Shown here one piece after another: positions 1-10,014 of a stretch of 64,000 nt of DNA. The stretch comes from Thinopyrum elongatum. Taxonomy: Eukaryota; Streptophyta; Magnoliopsida; Poales; Poaceae. Position 1 is the first letter of the stretch; each line of letters starts with the position of its first letter. Where the stretch lies: NCBI GenBank assembly GCA_011799875.1, contig CM022302.1, positions 526,394,228 to 526,458,227 on the forward strand. Reading direction: 5' to 3'. Position numbers and translations under genes: made by a program. The notes below the pieces were generated by a model. That model did no database searches and was not told the DNA's origin. It was given only the letters and a program-made list of their open reading frames with translations.

Positions 1-131
1 TTTTGTTAACACACAATGCTAACATTTAGAAATAATATTTGAGCGAGAAATATTAAAATTCATAAGAACGAACGATATAATCAATATTACACAACATTAT
101 TATTCATATTACCTATGTATGCTAAATAGTA

Positions 132-187
132 CTCCCTCTGCTCACATATTGGATGGACTAACGTCTTATTTTATGGGACGGAGGGAG
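132..187. mobile_element. Stowaway-type MITE (Tc1/mariner-like), very short
   Basis: Starts CTCCCTCTG and ends CGGAGGGAG, an imperfect version of the CTCCCTCCGT terminal inverted repeat typical of grass Stowaway MITEs. A TA dinucleotide lies directly outside each end (130-131 and 188-189), matching the TA target-site duplication of this superfamily. At 56 bp it is shorter than most family members and has no coding capacity. Confidence 0.8.
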
Positions 188-189
188 TA

Positions 190-1500
190 GCAGTTACACT
201 CATGGTATTAGCATAGTGAAATAATTTTAGATAGGTATAAAAGTTTGGTATAAAAATGTTGATTTTAATTCGCCATGTTTACCAAATTTCTTTGGATGCC
301 CCTGGGTTGGAGTAGTGGGGGCGATGCTTGGAGCAGCGCGAGTTTAACGGGAGCGGCGACACTAGCTGGTACGCCGGTGACGAAGAACAATGCGGCCCCA
401 GGGGAGCTGGCACGACGCCGGCTTCGATAGGCACGGCGAGGGAGATATTAGTTAAAAAATACACTAGAAACTACAATTAAGATATTAATTAGAAAATACA
501 CTTTAGCTACCATGATATTAAAATATGCACCAATATGCAGATACACACAAATATATAAGTATGCACTGTCAAATTGTGAAACAGAATAGATCTTTAATAT
601 GTGATTGAGCCAATTCATCATTTGATTTGCATTTGAGATGCAACTGATTTATGGGCAAGCGCAAGTCCTCAAATTAGTCCACACAGATGCCGGCAATGGA
701 CGTCTGTCACTCTCCGTAGCTCGTTCGAGCACGCCAAGCACGGGCACAGGCTGCGCCTGGGCTGCCCACGACCTGTTCGACGGAATGACACAACAAGACT
801 CGCTATGTTGTTGTTGCTCCTATCCGATTAACTATGCATATGTCATGTTCAATGTTTTGCATAGACCGCTAGTTCATTTCGAACATGATGAACGCGAAGA
901 TTGAAGATAACGGAGCTCTCCAGTGGCGACGGCTCCAAAGTACGCAAAAAAAAAAAATTTAACGGCGGCGCAAGTCAACAGTGTAAAATCCAAGAATATT
1001 CACACGAGCGCACACACTATACATGGTGATTGCACGTACGAACTGGAAAACAATGGATGCAATCCCTTATAAGCTGGTCAAAACCACGTACGCGAGGTGG
1101 GACTAAAAAAGGATAGCACATGGGCTAATGGGACCAAGGGTGTAGGACAGGTCATATCTGTGCATGGGCTACCGGCGAGGTTAGGTGAGCTGCTCTGTCA
1201 CACATATTTTTTTTTGGGCCAGTAGTAGTAAGCAGAGAGTGCAGAGGATGCAAAAAAGTTTTTTTATCAGAGCCGGGAGCTACCGGTGGAGCATCCACCG
1301 TTGGAGTGCTTTTAGGAATTTTTGCCCTTGTTTTGTGTACAAGAGAGATGAACATGAATACATAGGAATACATGTGGGCCTTCTCCATGCTCTTTTCAGC
1401 TTTATGTCAGGAGAGAAGACCGGTTGCATGCATATGCTAAAATAATCTCCCCCCATCAAAAGACTTCCATTTAATTTCATTGTGAAAATTTGGATGATTG
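190..1500. other. Non-coding, AT-rich intergenic DNA
   Basis: No ORF with recognisable protein features on either strand. Short open stretches at 638-904 and 1152-1445 are open in overlapping opposite frames without domain signatures. I see no RNA gene and no clear transposon ends. Confidence 0.5.
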
Positions 1501-1549
1501 ATATTTTTGAATCAAAACTTCAATTTGGATATTTTTATATATTTTAATT

Positions 1550-2745
1550 CGTAGCGAGAATATCTTCAGAACAAGATCAATTTTGGATACACTTGAACTA
1601 GTTTTAATTTCACTGATTTCAAAAAACAGATTTCACTCAATTCAAAACATAAATTTCACTTATATCCAATTTTTGTTCACTAATTTCAAATGATTTCACT
1701 CATTTTAGATAATGGATTTCACTAATTTCAAATGATTTCACTCATTTCAAAAATAGCTATCAGTCATTTGACATTTCAATGATTAGTTATCTTTCAGTTA
1801 CATTCGAAATCCAATTTCACTCGGTTCCAAAAAATGATCCCTGGACTAGTTTCAAAATATGTCTGAGATTTAATTTCTGGTATATGAACTTTGTGAAAAC
1901 AGGTACAGAGGCATCATGGTTTGAAAATTGGGCTAATTGAAATGTCATTGTAAAAAAAACAATTGTTCTTGAAAGGATTGAAATTTTATTTTTGAAATAC
2001 TAAGTTTCAGTCTTTTGCAAAAAATGATAGTGAAATATGTTTTAGAAAGGATTGAAATCTTATTTTTGAGGAATTGAAATCAGTTCTTTGACAGTTGAAA
2101 TAATCAGTTCACTCATTGTGAAATATGAATTTAGAATTGGAATAAGTGAAATGATATTGTAGAAAATTAAAATGTTTTATGCCACTCTTTTGAAAAAACT
2201 AAGTTTAAGTATTTTGTAAAATATGATAGTGTATGTTTTTGAAATGATTGAAATCTTATTTTGAAGAGTTGAAATCAATTCTTTGACGGTTGAAATAATC
2301 AGTTTCAATCATTGTGAAATATGAAAATGGAACTGGAATAACTGAAACGACATTGTAAAAAATTAAAATTGTTTATGCCACTCTTTGAAATAGTAAGTTT
2401 CCGTCTTTTGTACAATATGACAGTGAAATAGATTTTCACAATGAGTGAAATCTTCTTTTTGAAGAATTGAAATCAGTTCTTTGATAGTTTGAAATAATTA
2501 GTTTCACTTATTGTGAAATATGAAACTGGAATTGGAATAACCGAAATCTGTTTGAATGTGTGAAATGTGAAAATGAGTTCTTCAAATTATTGAAATCAGT
2601 TTTTTGAAATGAGTGAGATTTGTTTTCTGAAAGAATTAAAATTAGTTTTTGAAATGAGCGAAATCAGTTATTTTCAGATATTCGGAAGTGGTTCTTTGAA
2701 ACAATTGGATTTAGTTTTTGAAATTATTAATATATTTTTTTAAAA
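1550..2745. repeat. Degenerate TGAAAT/ATTTCA-type repeat field
   Basis: About 1.2 kb dominated by variants of TTTCACTCATTTCAAA in the first part and of GAAATCAGTTCTTTGA in the second. Longer units recur: a block with GAAATC..GAAGAATTGAAATCAGTTCTTTGACAGTTGAAATAATC-like order is seen near 2040-2110, 2245-2310 and 2450-2520, about 200 bp apart. No protein is encoded. It may be a decayed satellite or the AT-rich interior of an old element. Confidence 0.6.
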
Positions 2746-3439
2746 TTAAATATCTCTAAGTGAAATCAAATTAAAAAACAAGGATTAATATTAAGCTAAT
2801 CAGATTTCCTAATCTAGACTGATTATTAAATTAGCTGCATTGGTATGGGGTAAAAATGGACAACAACCATTGCAGTCACGCTCATGGACTCCTCAGCAGG
2901 GATTGCACGTGGTGGGCCCTGGCCCTAGGAAATACGAGCCATGCAAACATGAGAATACTTGGCCCGTATATGCATGTGGTCCCACAGCTTTTAAGGTGGC
3001 AGCATTTTATTGGTTTGGAATCCACTGGTGCCTCCCGCCACCTGTAAAAAGAGGTTTGCGGAAGAGGATGGCTATAACAACCCTGAAAAGAAAGAACAAA
3101 GCTACAGGGCTCTATTTTAATATATAATCTATTGGCACGAGAAGATTACACTGATCTTATGGCAAATTCGTACTTTCGTAACCTGCTTATCGTATCCCTT
3201 CGTATCTCCTCCAAGTTAAGAATATGTTCACCCCGCCTCGCTCGCCAGCTCCAGGGTAAGCGCCAGAACACGGGAATAATGGATTTCCAAGCACCAACAA
3301 AATGACTCCAATGCGATGAGATACTAAGTTAAAGAGTAACCTGCCATTTTGCTCGCAGAAACTCTCACTAAGTTAGTCCAATCTAAAAAGAAACCAAAAA
3401 ACCAACCAAGAGGCAAAACAAACCAAAAAAACAGAGCGA
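2746..3439. other. Unassigned intergenic DNA
   Basis: A stretch with a weak open frame at 2840-3127 (plus) that carries no recognised motif. No transposon ends or RNA genes were found. Confidence 0.4.
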
Positions 3440-3449
3440 GACGCCGGCC

Positions 3450-3815
3450 TGGCGTTGCAATACTTGAATGGACCGTCCGCACACGGTAGGAGCTTGGACT
3501 TGCGTTTGTTGGGGAAGCAATGCTTGCGAAGGTGGAGCCATACAAGATCTCAGAGGTTGAATACCATCGGTTTCTTCGTTGTGTTGATCTTGGAGGCGTG
3601 CCGGTTGACTTGCCTCTCTATGGTTAGCTTTGTGTCTTCGTGCATCTTCTTCGTGTATGTGTCACGGGCACTCGCATCCATGTTCATGCGCTCTTGTAGA
3701 GAAAGTGATAGGATGTCCAATGAGGACAATGGGTTGAAGACATACACCACTTCAAACGGAGACTTATATGGGTTGAAGCCGTACACCTCTTCAAATGGAG
3801 ACTTAATTAAGCAAT
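3450..3815 (-). pseudogene. Ty3/gypsy pol relic, region just after the integrase core
   Basis: Read on the minus strand, 3815 to 3550 gives SPFE..VYGFNP, followed by a lysine/glutamate-rich helix with KMHEDTKLTIE. Continuing in the same frame after one TGA (about 3550) comes DLVWLHLRK with [10 protein letters not shown] further on. This order (SPFxxVYGFNP, helix, [22 protein letters not shown]) is the connector between integrase core and C-terminal domain in grass Ty3/gypsy polyproteins. The TGA sits where the family has glycine. The SPFE..FNP segment is duplicated in tandem (39-bp period, 3731-3807). Nothing upstream of the integrase core is attached, so this is a fragment. Confidence 0.75.
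3731..3808. repeat. 39-bp tandem duplication inside the gypsy relic
   Basis: Two adjacent copies begin GGGTTGAAG at 3731 and 3770, each 39 bp (13 codons). The relic therefore has the SPFE..FNP motif twice in frame. It is a local duplication in a dead gene. Confidence 0.7.
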
Positions 3816-3898
3816 GTATACAATACATACAAAGCGTCACAACCACTCTTCCTTTCCTCCACGTCCCTGAGGTTCTCCATCCTACGCCGCCCTCCAAT

Positions 3899-4810
3899 TG
3901 TTGGCTACAAGCCCGACTCGACGAGCACTTTCCGTCGAGATGACTTCGTACGCAGCAGCCGCTAGCGACACTAGCTAGCCAATTGATTCCGTCAGATGAT
4001 GCGTAGTCCTCTCGATCTAGCCGGGGGAATTGTGACACCCCCACCATCGGCATCGGTGCTCCCGCTCTTGCCATCACGATTTCCTCGCCTGTATTTGACA
4101 TGATCCTTTGAGTGCTTTCCGAAAATTATGTCGATACACCAAAGATTTGATACCAATTGTTGGCTACAAGCCCGACTCGGTGAGTCCTTTCCGTCGAGAC
4201 GACTTCGTACGCAGCAGCCGCTCGCGAGACTAGCTAGCCAATTGATTCCGTCAGATGATGCGTACGTACACAAGGAGCAAGCAGGCAGACTAGCTAGTGG
4301 ATCAATTCCTGCTGGACACTCACGCACGAGTAGCTAGCTTAATCTGCTAAGCTAGCGATCAACTCGCCGGCGCTAACTCACGCGAGAACAATACGACACG
4401 TCGAGATTTGGTGGCCACAGGTGCGTGTCGCACCTGTTGAATATCTTTCTATTGATCTGAGTTCTGTACAATATTTCTAGGACAAGCCAGCTAACCTACA
4501 TGGTTAGGAACTCTAATCCTAGTCCTACTACTACTCATATAACTACACAACGTGACGTGTTCTAGCCCAAGCTGGACATAGACAGCGTGGTTAATTCCAA
4601 CATCCAAGCACCCCGTCGCGCACTGCCAAAATGGATTTTTTGTGTGGCTTAGATTATTGCTACTTCTAGACCGCTGACTCAAAGAATAAGTCAGTAGCGC
4701 CAAAATGGATGAATTTTTAATAATTCATGATGTTTTACAAATAAGTCGTAGCTCCATCAATGTCGTGCATGCTCTATTCAACATTCTTACATGGCAAACA
4801 TTGCCCCCTA
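3899..4810 (-). mobile_element. Rearranged LTR-retrotransposon relic (LTR, primer site, start of gag, LTR end)
   Basis: A segment of about 108 bp occurs twice in direct orientation, 3899-4006 and 4158-4265, starting TGTTGGCTACAAGCCCGACT. Directly left of the right copy, 4146-4157 read on the minus strand is TGGTATCAAATC, close to the plant initiator-Met tRNA primer site TGGTATCAGAGC. The right copy is thus the end of a 5' LTR of a minus-strand element, with the LTR running up to roughly 4810. Between the copies an ATG at 4101 (minus) opens a frame beginning MSNTGEEIV, like the start of a gag gene. The left copy would be the tail of the 3' LTR, so most of the interior is deleted. The outer limit near 4810 is a guess and no target-site duplication was found. 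Confidence 0.5.
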
Positions 4811-4980
4811 CCAAGCCAGCTAGCTACATGAATGCTAAGACTGGCATGGTGTGAGAAAATCCATAGGAAAACCATCGTAAATGTCGCCTCGTATCAGGGG
4901 AATCAAAGTTTCACCCTCGTTTTTGGCCAAGATCTGGGCAACTTTGGGGCCGTTCACAAGCATCCATGCCTTCCTCAAGG
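4811..4980. other. Unassigned DNA left of the 118-bp duplication
   Basis: No gene or element end recognised. It is probably original flanking sequence of the tandem duplication that starts at 4981. Confidence 0.4.
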
Positions 4981-5098
4981 CCTAATCTTGGGCACATCTC
5001 CCACCAAAGTGTGCAGGCACGCGTGCCCCAGCCAACGCATAAAATCATACGTACTATGTCATGCATTTTGACCGCGGTTAATATAAAAGCATGACTTA
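4981..5098. repeat. 118-bp tandem duplication, intact copy A
   Basis: Begins CCTAATCTTGGGCACATCTC. The same sequence restarts at 5099. Copy B can be followed through 5165, then resumes at 12334-12364 (containing TGCATTTTGACCGCGGTTAA), then at 35778-35792 (ATAAAGCATGATTTA). Copy A carries all of these in one uninterrupted piece and so records the sequence before the three insertions. Confidence 0.9.
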
Positions 5099-5409
5099 CC
5101 TAATCTTGGGCACATCTCTCACCGAGTGTGCAGGTACGCGTGCCCCTAGCCAACGCATAAAATTAGGACGCCGATAACACCCACACGTGTGGGCATTAAG
5201 GGGTCTGGCCACACGTTTTGTGTGGTGTCTAAGAGAACCAGCCCACACGCTTACGTGTGGGCAAAACAAGTAATGCCCACACGCCTCTTTTTTTGCCTCG
5301 CGGTCCCTCCCACACGTCTACGTGTGGGCGAAATAGATAACGCCCACACGCCCGTACGTCAGGCCTCCTACCTCATGTTCCCGCACGCCCCGCGTGACAG
5401 TCACCACGC

Positions 5410-5770
5410 GTCCCCGCAGTTGCCATGGTCCCGGACCCTCTTCCATGTTTGTTTAACTGCAGTTGCCATGTTGCTGAACTACAGTTGCCATGTCGGACAA
5501 CTACAGTTGCCATGCTTGCTCAACTGCAGTTGCCATCTCAGGTCAAGTGCCAGATGTCATTTTTGGACAACTGCAGCTGTTGCCATGTGTGGTCTGGTCT
5601 ACTATAGTTGCCATGATTTGAAAACTTTAGGAGTTGCCAACTACTAACACTAGGCAGTTGCCATGTAGCACTACAAAAAGACATGGCAAAATAACATGTT
5701 CGGGTAAAGAGAGAGTTGCCATCTGCTTACAAGCACACTAGGGGCAGTTGCCATGTACCCTGCAAAACAC
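5410..5770. repeat. Array of AGTTGCCATG motifs
   Basis: The motif (T/A)GCAGTTGCCATG and variants recurs about every 25-45 bp from 5418 onward, with reverse-orientation copies (CATGGCAACTG) near 5770 and 5918. It could be a binding-site array of the inserted element. It does not encode a protein of known type. Confidence 0.65.
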
Positions 5771-5968
5771 ATGGCAACTGACAGCTTTGGGTGTGGGAGG
5801 GAGACGGGCGTGTGGGCGCGGTGGTATCTTTAAGAGTTGCCATCTACTAAACACTAGGCAGTTGCCATGTAGCACTACAAAAAGACATAGCAAATAACAT
5901 GTTCCCTGCAAAACACATGGCAACTGATAGCTTTGGGTGTGGGAGAGGAGACGGGCGTGTGGGCGAAC
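5641..5968. repeat. Two-part direct duplication inside the Mutator-like element
   Basis: CACTAGGCAGTTGCCATGTA with about 40 bp following it occurs at about 5648-5703 and again at about 5852-5908. The segment starting TGCAAAACACATGGCAACTG at 5760 recurs at about 5908. This looks like an internal partial tandem duplication with one small deletion. Confidence 0.7.
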
Positions 5969-6241
5969 TGATAAACGCCCACACACCAGCCCCTCTGCGT
6001 GCGTTGAAAACTGGCGTGTAGGCGAACTGCTAAACGCCCACACACCAGCACCTCCGCGTGTGGAAACGGACGTGTGGACGACCGGATGAATGCCCACACA
6101 CCAGCCCAATCCTACGTGGCATAAAAAATCTGGCAAAACATGCCAAGATTCGTGCAAACTCAAACCGACGTTGATCCATGCGTGTGGGCGAGATGCAAAC
6201 GCCCACACGTGTGGGCGTTAGTATTTCCGTAAAATTATAGG

Positions 6242-6514
6242 TGTTGGGAAACCAGGGCCAGTAGGAAGGTGGCCGCGGCTGCGCGCGACGCGCGAGGCTT
6301 AGCCCCTCTCGGTTCCACACTTTGCGTTAAGTGGGTCCTACCCTATATAAACAGACGAGGAGCAATCATTGAAATGGTGACCATTGATTAATAAAGATAG
6401 TCTCCTCTATACTTCCCTGTGTTCATCTACTTATGCGTGTTCGACTACTTCGTCTACGACGCTCGCTCTCGCTCCGCAACCTCAGACCAGACTCGCCGGC
6501 GGAGTTGCGGAACA
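6242..6514 (+). repeat. Copia-1 5' LTR
   Basis: Starts TGTTGGGAAACC and ends GGAGTTGCGGAACA. A TATA box (TATATAAA, 6344-6351) and an AATAAA polyadenylation signal near 6391 give the expected U3/R order. Length 273 bp, short for copia. Confidence 0.9.
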
Positions 6515-6530
6515 CGTTATCAGCACGCTT
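6515..6530 (+). other. Copia-1 primer binding site
   Basis: Directly after the 5' LTR, CGTTATCAGCACGCTT. TTATCAGCACG right after the LTR is seen in many plant copia elements that prime from an internal tRNA sequence rather than the tRNA 3' end. The exact tRNA cannot be settled from the window. Confidence 0.6.
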
Positions 6531-7955
6531 CGCTCCATCAACTCTCCGTCAAGCCTGCGGCAAGCCTGCATCACGCAGGCTCTCGTCGATCCCGCGGAGG
6601 TATAAGATCCGATCTCTCTTTTGCAAAAATAGATTCCTCATGTCATCACGATTCCGTTTTTGCGATTAGTCTATTTTTCGGATATAATCTACCTATGGTG
6701 TGGATTTTCCTCCTGAGAACTGGCTGACGAAGACGTCGCTGACCAATGTCGATGTTCTTGGATCAAGAGGGACTTCTTGACTGCACTATATGGGAGTCGG
6801 TACAGATCGTGACCCAGATGGTCACGGTACCGCCGCAAAAGCACCAGATGTGCCATGCGCCGTCCGAGTTCCGAATGAACACGACGAAGACCTGCATCCC
6901 GAGGCCGACATCCACATGACGCCGTGCCAAGCCATCGACGGCATCGCCATGGCCCTGCTGGCCGTTCCCGTGCCCGCTGCACGCTCGCGCCACCGCGCAC
7001 TCGCGTGCCCTGCTGGCCGCCGTCGCTGCGCGCCATAGCCATCGCTGGCTGCGACCCCGCTGGTCGCGCACGCCCGCCGCTGACTGCCCGCCGCCGCGCG
7101 CCATCGCGCGCCCGTTTCCTCTGCCGGCCGCGACCCCGCTGGTCGCGCGTGCCGCGCCGTGCCCCGATGGCCGCCGCCGCTGCGTCCTGCTGACGCCACG
7201 CCCCGATGGTCGCTGCCCACGCGTCCTGCTGACGCCACGCCCCGATGGCCGCTGCCCCCGCGTCCTGCTGACACCACGCCCCGATGGCCGCTGCCCCCGC
7301 GTCCTGCTGACGCCGCGTCGCGTTCCGTGGCCACCGCCGCCGCATGCCGTGGCTGCCGCCGCTGCCTTGCCCCCTCGGGCGCTATGAACCCTAGCGTCGC
7401 CCCTCCACACGGGTGAGGGCCGGGTGGGCCGGCCTGGCGCTGCTTGCTGGCCCCGGATGGGCCGCGGCTGCGGGGGTACTCGCTAAAAAAAAGGGGACTG
7501 GCTGGTGCTGGTTGCACGGGCCAACAGCCCATTTTCGGCCTGCAGCCGAACAGGACTGCGCCGAGCCGCACGCACGGAAAATTTGCGTTTTAGCCCCCGC
7601 AGTACTGTAGATTTATGCGCACTATATTCCTGCTGTAATATTTTGTGTATAAGTCCCTGAAACTGTCTGTTTTTGCTGAAAAACACGTATTTGGGCTTTA
7701 AAATGTCTCGTGAATTCAATTTTTGGGCTAGTTCTCACGTACTAGATGCGCTTAACATGCTATCTGTTGTAACATGATTTTATTGTATGATTTTACTACT
7801 GTAGATTAATTGTTTAGCACTCTTAATCATTAAGTAAGTCATATAAGAACATGTTTTAAATAATGGAACGTCATTTTTATGGAATAAGTTTATCAACATC
7901 GCATTTGTGCAAAACATTACCTGCTATAATCTCATGATTTTTGCATAAATCGCAG
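6531..7955 (+). other. Long Copia-1 leader, GC-rich in its middle
   Basis: About 1.4 kb between primer site and gag start. The part 6850-7430 is very GC-rich and open in several frames on both strands, which reflects composition, not coding. A plausible splice acceptor (TTTTTGCATAAATCGCAG) ends right before the gag ATG, so the leader may contain an intron; no donor was proven. Confidence 0.5.
7144..7320. repeat. 39-bp tandem repeat in the Copia-1 leader
   Basis: The start CGTCCTGCTGAC recurs at 7183, 7222, 7261 and 7300, an exact 39-bp period, with CCCCGATGG(C/T)CGCTGCC inside each unit. Because 39 is a multiple of three, long frames appear through it on both strands. Confidence 0.9.
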
Positions 7956-8672
7956 ATGGCCGGAATCGTCAACAAAGAGTTTCCTGAGTTGGCCCAGACA
8001 TGGCTGAACTACCTGGCATGGTCCTCGGACTGCGAGATCTTTCTCCAGGGCAAAAGCCTCCTGAGAGTGATCGGTAAGGGGACCCCGCTGGCCCCCACTG
8101 ATCCCAAGTTAGAAATTGAGAATGCGCAGGCTCTGCATTTTCTCCGTCATCACCTGTCGCCTACTCTGAAAGACGAGTATATGGCTGAGCGGAGTGCTTC
8201 TAGCCTTTGGACCGCTCTTAAGCAGCGGTTTGAGCGGCTGAAGTACACTGTGAAGCCACGTGCAGAGGCAGAGTGGATCCGTCTGAGGTTTGCGGACTTC
8301 AAGACGGTTGGGGAGTACAATTCGGCACTGCACCATTTTTGTACGACTCTTCGGTTGTGTGGTACAGAGATTACCGACACCCAGAAGATTGAGAAAACCC
8401 TCTCCACTTTCCACCCTGACGCGGTCCAGTCCTCACGGAACTACCGCCAGGGCAACTACACGAGGTATTCAGAGTTGATTGAGGTCCTCCAGGTGGCGCA
8501 GGCGCAGGACAAGGTTCTAAAAAAGAACTTTGTCACGCAACCACTCGGAAGGAGTTCTTGTCAGGAGGTGAACGCTCTCAAAGTCCGCAAGCCTCAACAG
8601 AGGAAGAGGGGCCACAAGGGCAAGAAGAAGGGCCCTCAACCCTCCGCCTCGGCTAAGCAGCAAAAGCCAGCA

Positions 8673-8705
<33 letters not shown>

Positions 8706-9101
8706 AGGCGTCAGGATTGCTTCCGGTGTGGCTCGGTGGAGCATTTCTCCCGCCACTGTCGCGCACCGCAAGAGGTCGTTGTTGCATACAAGGCTCGAAA
8801 GGCGCGTGAGACGCACCTCGCTTTGGTTCAGGAGGGAGCACCACCGGCGCCCGTGGTGGCACCTGTGATGATCTCTACGCCTCCTGCTGCGCCCATAGAG
8901 GCGACCCACGTGGTGCCAATCGCAGCGGCTTTGGTAGTCTCTAATGACGCTCACGTTGCCATGGAGCTTGACCACATTGTCGCCTCGGCGGTGCCGCAAC
9001 TAGATGTTGATGCTGCCTCCAAGATGATTTCTAAGGAGGATCAGCTCACTAGTATGGAGATTGCGGCTGAAGTCAATGACTTCTTTACCAAGTCTACTTA
9101 G
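7956..9101 (+). CDS. gag: Copia-1 gag protein
   Basis: Capsid-nucleocapsid protein of the element, about 381 residues from the ATG at 7956 (an upstream TTG in the same frame is not needed). The N-terminal two thirds has the helical copia-type gag pattern (LW..LKQRF, then a YN..LHHFC stretch). A basic linker (RKRGHKGKKKG) leads to a glycine run and a CCHC zinc knuckle, CFRCGSVEHFSRHC, that would bind the element RNA. The C-terminal part is rich in Ala, Pro and Val. The frame is intact to TAG at 9101, so gag ends before protease, unlike copia elements with a single gag-pol frame. The glycine run is coded by an uninterrupted G tract and its length is unreliable. Confidence 0.85.
8674..8702. repeat. 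Run of 29 consecutive G residues inside gag
   Basis: A homopolymer of 29 G on the plus strand, read as a glycine run just upstream of the zinc knuckle. Such a tract slips easily, can fold as G-quadruplex, and is prone to sequencing error. Its length decides whether the knuckle stays in frame. Confidence 0.9.
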
Positions 9102-9345
9102 CATACCTCGTTTGTTATCATGATTCGGTGATTTGATACAATAAATTCGAATAAATTCGATTTGGTTGTAAGCTCTATGATTGCATAAACTTATTCTTTA
9201 CTTTGGCGATTGGATGACATTTATTTCATTCATTTATTCCATTATTTATACATGATAGTATGTTATGTTCTGAAATGTGTGCATTTATTATTAATGTAGT
9301 TTCTTCCTCATTACATTAATTAGATGTCATATTTTAGAATGCGTG
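9102..9345 (+). other. AT-rich spacer between gag stop and protease
   Basis: About 240 bp with AT-rich, stop-filled sequence between the gag stop codon and the start of protease similarity near 9345. It resembles an intron or an internal re-initiation region. It is not coding in any frame that joins gag to pol. Confidence 0.6.
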
Positions 9346-10009
9346 TGGCGCCCGAATGGAGGAAACGTGCCTTGCCGATAGCGCCACCAAACATACCATT
9401 TTACGAGAAACTAAGTACTTTGAGTCTATTAAAAAATCTCCGGGAAGTATTATGACAATTGCTGGCTGCGGTTCGAACATAGTTGGCTCCGGATGAGCTA
9501 CTATCATACTTCCTGTGGGAATAACTTTGATCATTAATGATGCGTTGTTGTACCCGGAGTCGACTCGTACTCTTTTGAGCTTTAAAGACATTCGCGCTAA
9601 TGGTTTCCATATTGAGACCGATGATGACAATGGCAAGGAGGGCCTACTCATCACAAAGCGGGATGCAAATGGTAAACATGTTATCGAAAGGCTTCCCTCG
9701 TTCGACACGGGGCTATACTACACCAAAATAGTAGCACCGCCCGTGTACACTACACTTAAGACTGTTTTTAGAAGCTCTGAACTTTTCTGCCTCTGGCACG
9801 ATAGGTTAGGCCACCCCGGACTTAGGATGATAAGAAATATAATTAACAACTCGCTTTGTCATAATGTTAACGTGAAGAACTTCCCGAATCCCGATGATTT
9901 CGTATGCTCCGCATGCGCCACGGGGAAGTTAGTCATTAGGCCATCGCCCCTCAAGGTGAGGGATGAAATCCCCGCGTCCTTGGAACGTATCCAAGGGGAA
10001 ATTTCGTAG
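9346..10009 (+). pseudogene. pol: Copia-1 protease and pre-integrase domain, broken
   Basis: Protease similarity begins at CLADSATTNTIL (9368-9403); the copia aspartic protease motif is D(S/T)G, here DSA, so the active site is altered. An in-frame TGA lies at 9494-9496 within a glycine/serine-rich segment. The frame then continues through a beta-rich region to LWHDRLGHPG, the His-containing pre-integrase zinc motif, and a CSACATGK motif near 9906. The frame closes at TAG 10007-10009, where the integrase core should begin. The core with its D,D,E residues is absent; the next recognisable sequence belongs to the linker before reverse transcriptase. Confidence 0.8.
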
Positions 10010-10014
10010 AGCAA

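Larger units (their letters stand above)
5166..6229. mobile_element. Non-autonomous Mutator-like DNA element with inverted ends
   Basis: The ends are inverted: left GGACGCCGATAACACCCACA, and the right end read backwards starts GGAAATACTAACGCCCACAC; both continue into the palindrome CCCACACGTGTGGGC. The 8-bp sequence TAAAATTA flanks the element (5158-5165 and 6230-6237). The interior has no transposase; it is made of repeated CCCACACG and AGTTGCCATG motifs. The GG..CC ends and 8-bp duplication fit a Mutator-like or hAT-like MITE; Mutator elements usually give 9 bp, so the superfamily is not certain. Confidence 0.7.

Noticed and set aside
5410..5970. Possible CRISPR-like or satellite array
   Set aside because: Repeats are short, irregularly spaced, in both orientations and lie inside a transposon with inverted ends; no cas genes; the window is plant-like.
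6689..7571. Several long overlapping frames on both strands
   Set aside because: They follow the 39-bp GC-rich tandem repeat in the Copia-1 leader and show only low-complexity Arg/Ala/Gly runs.
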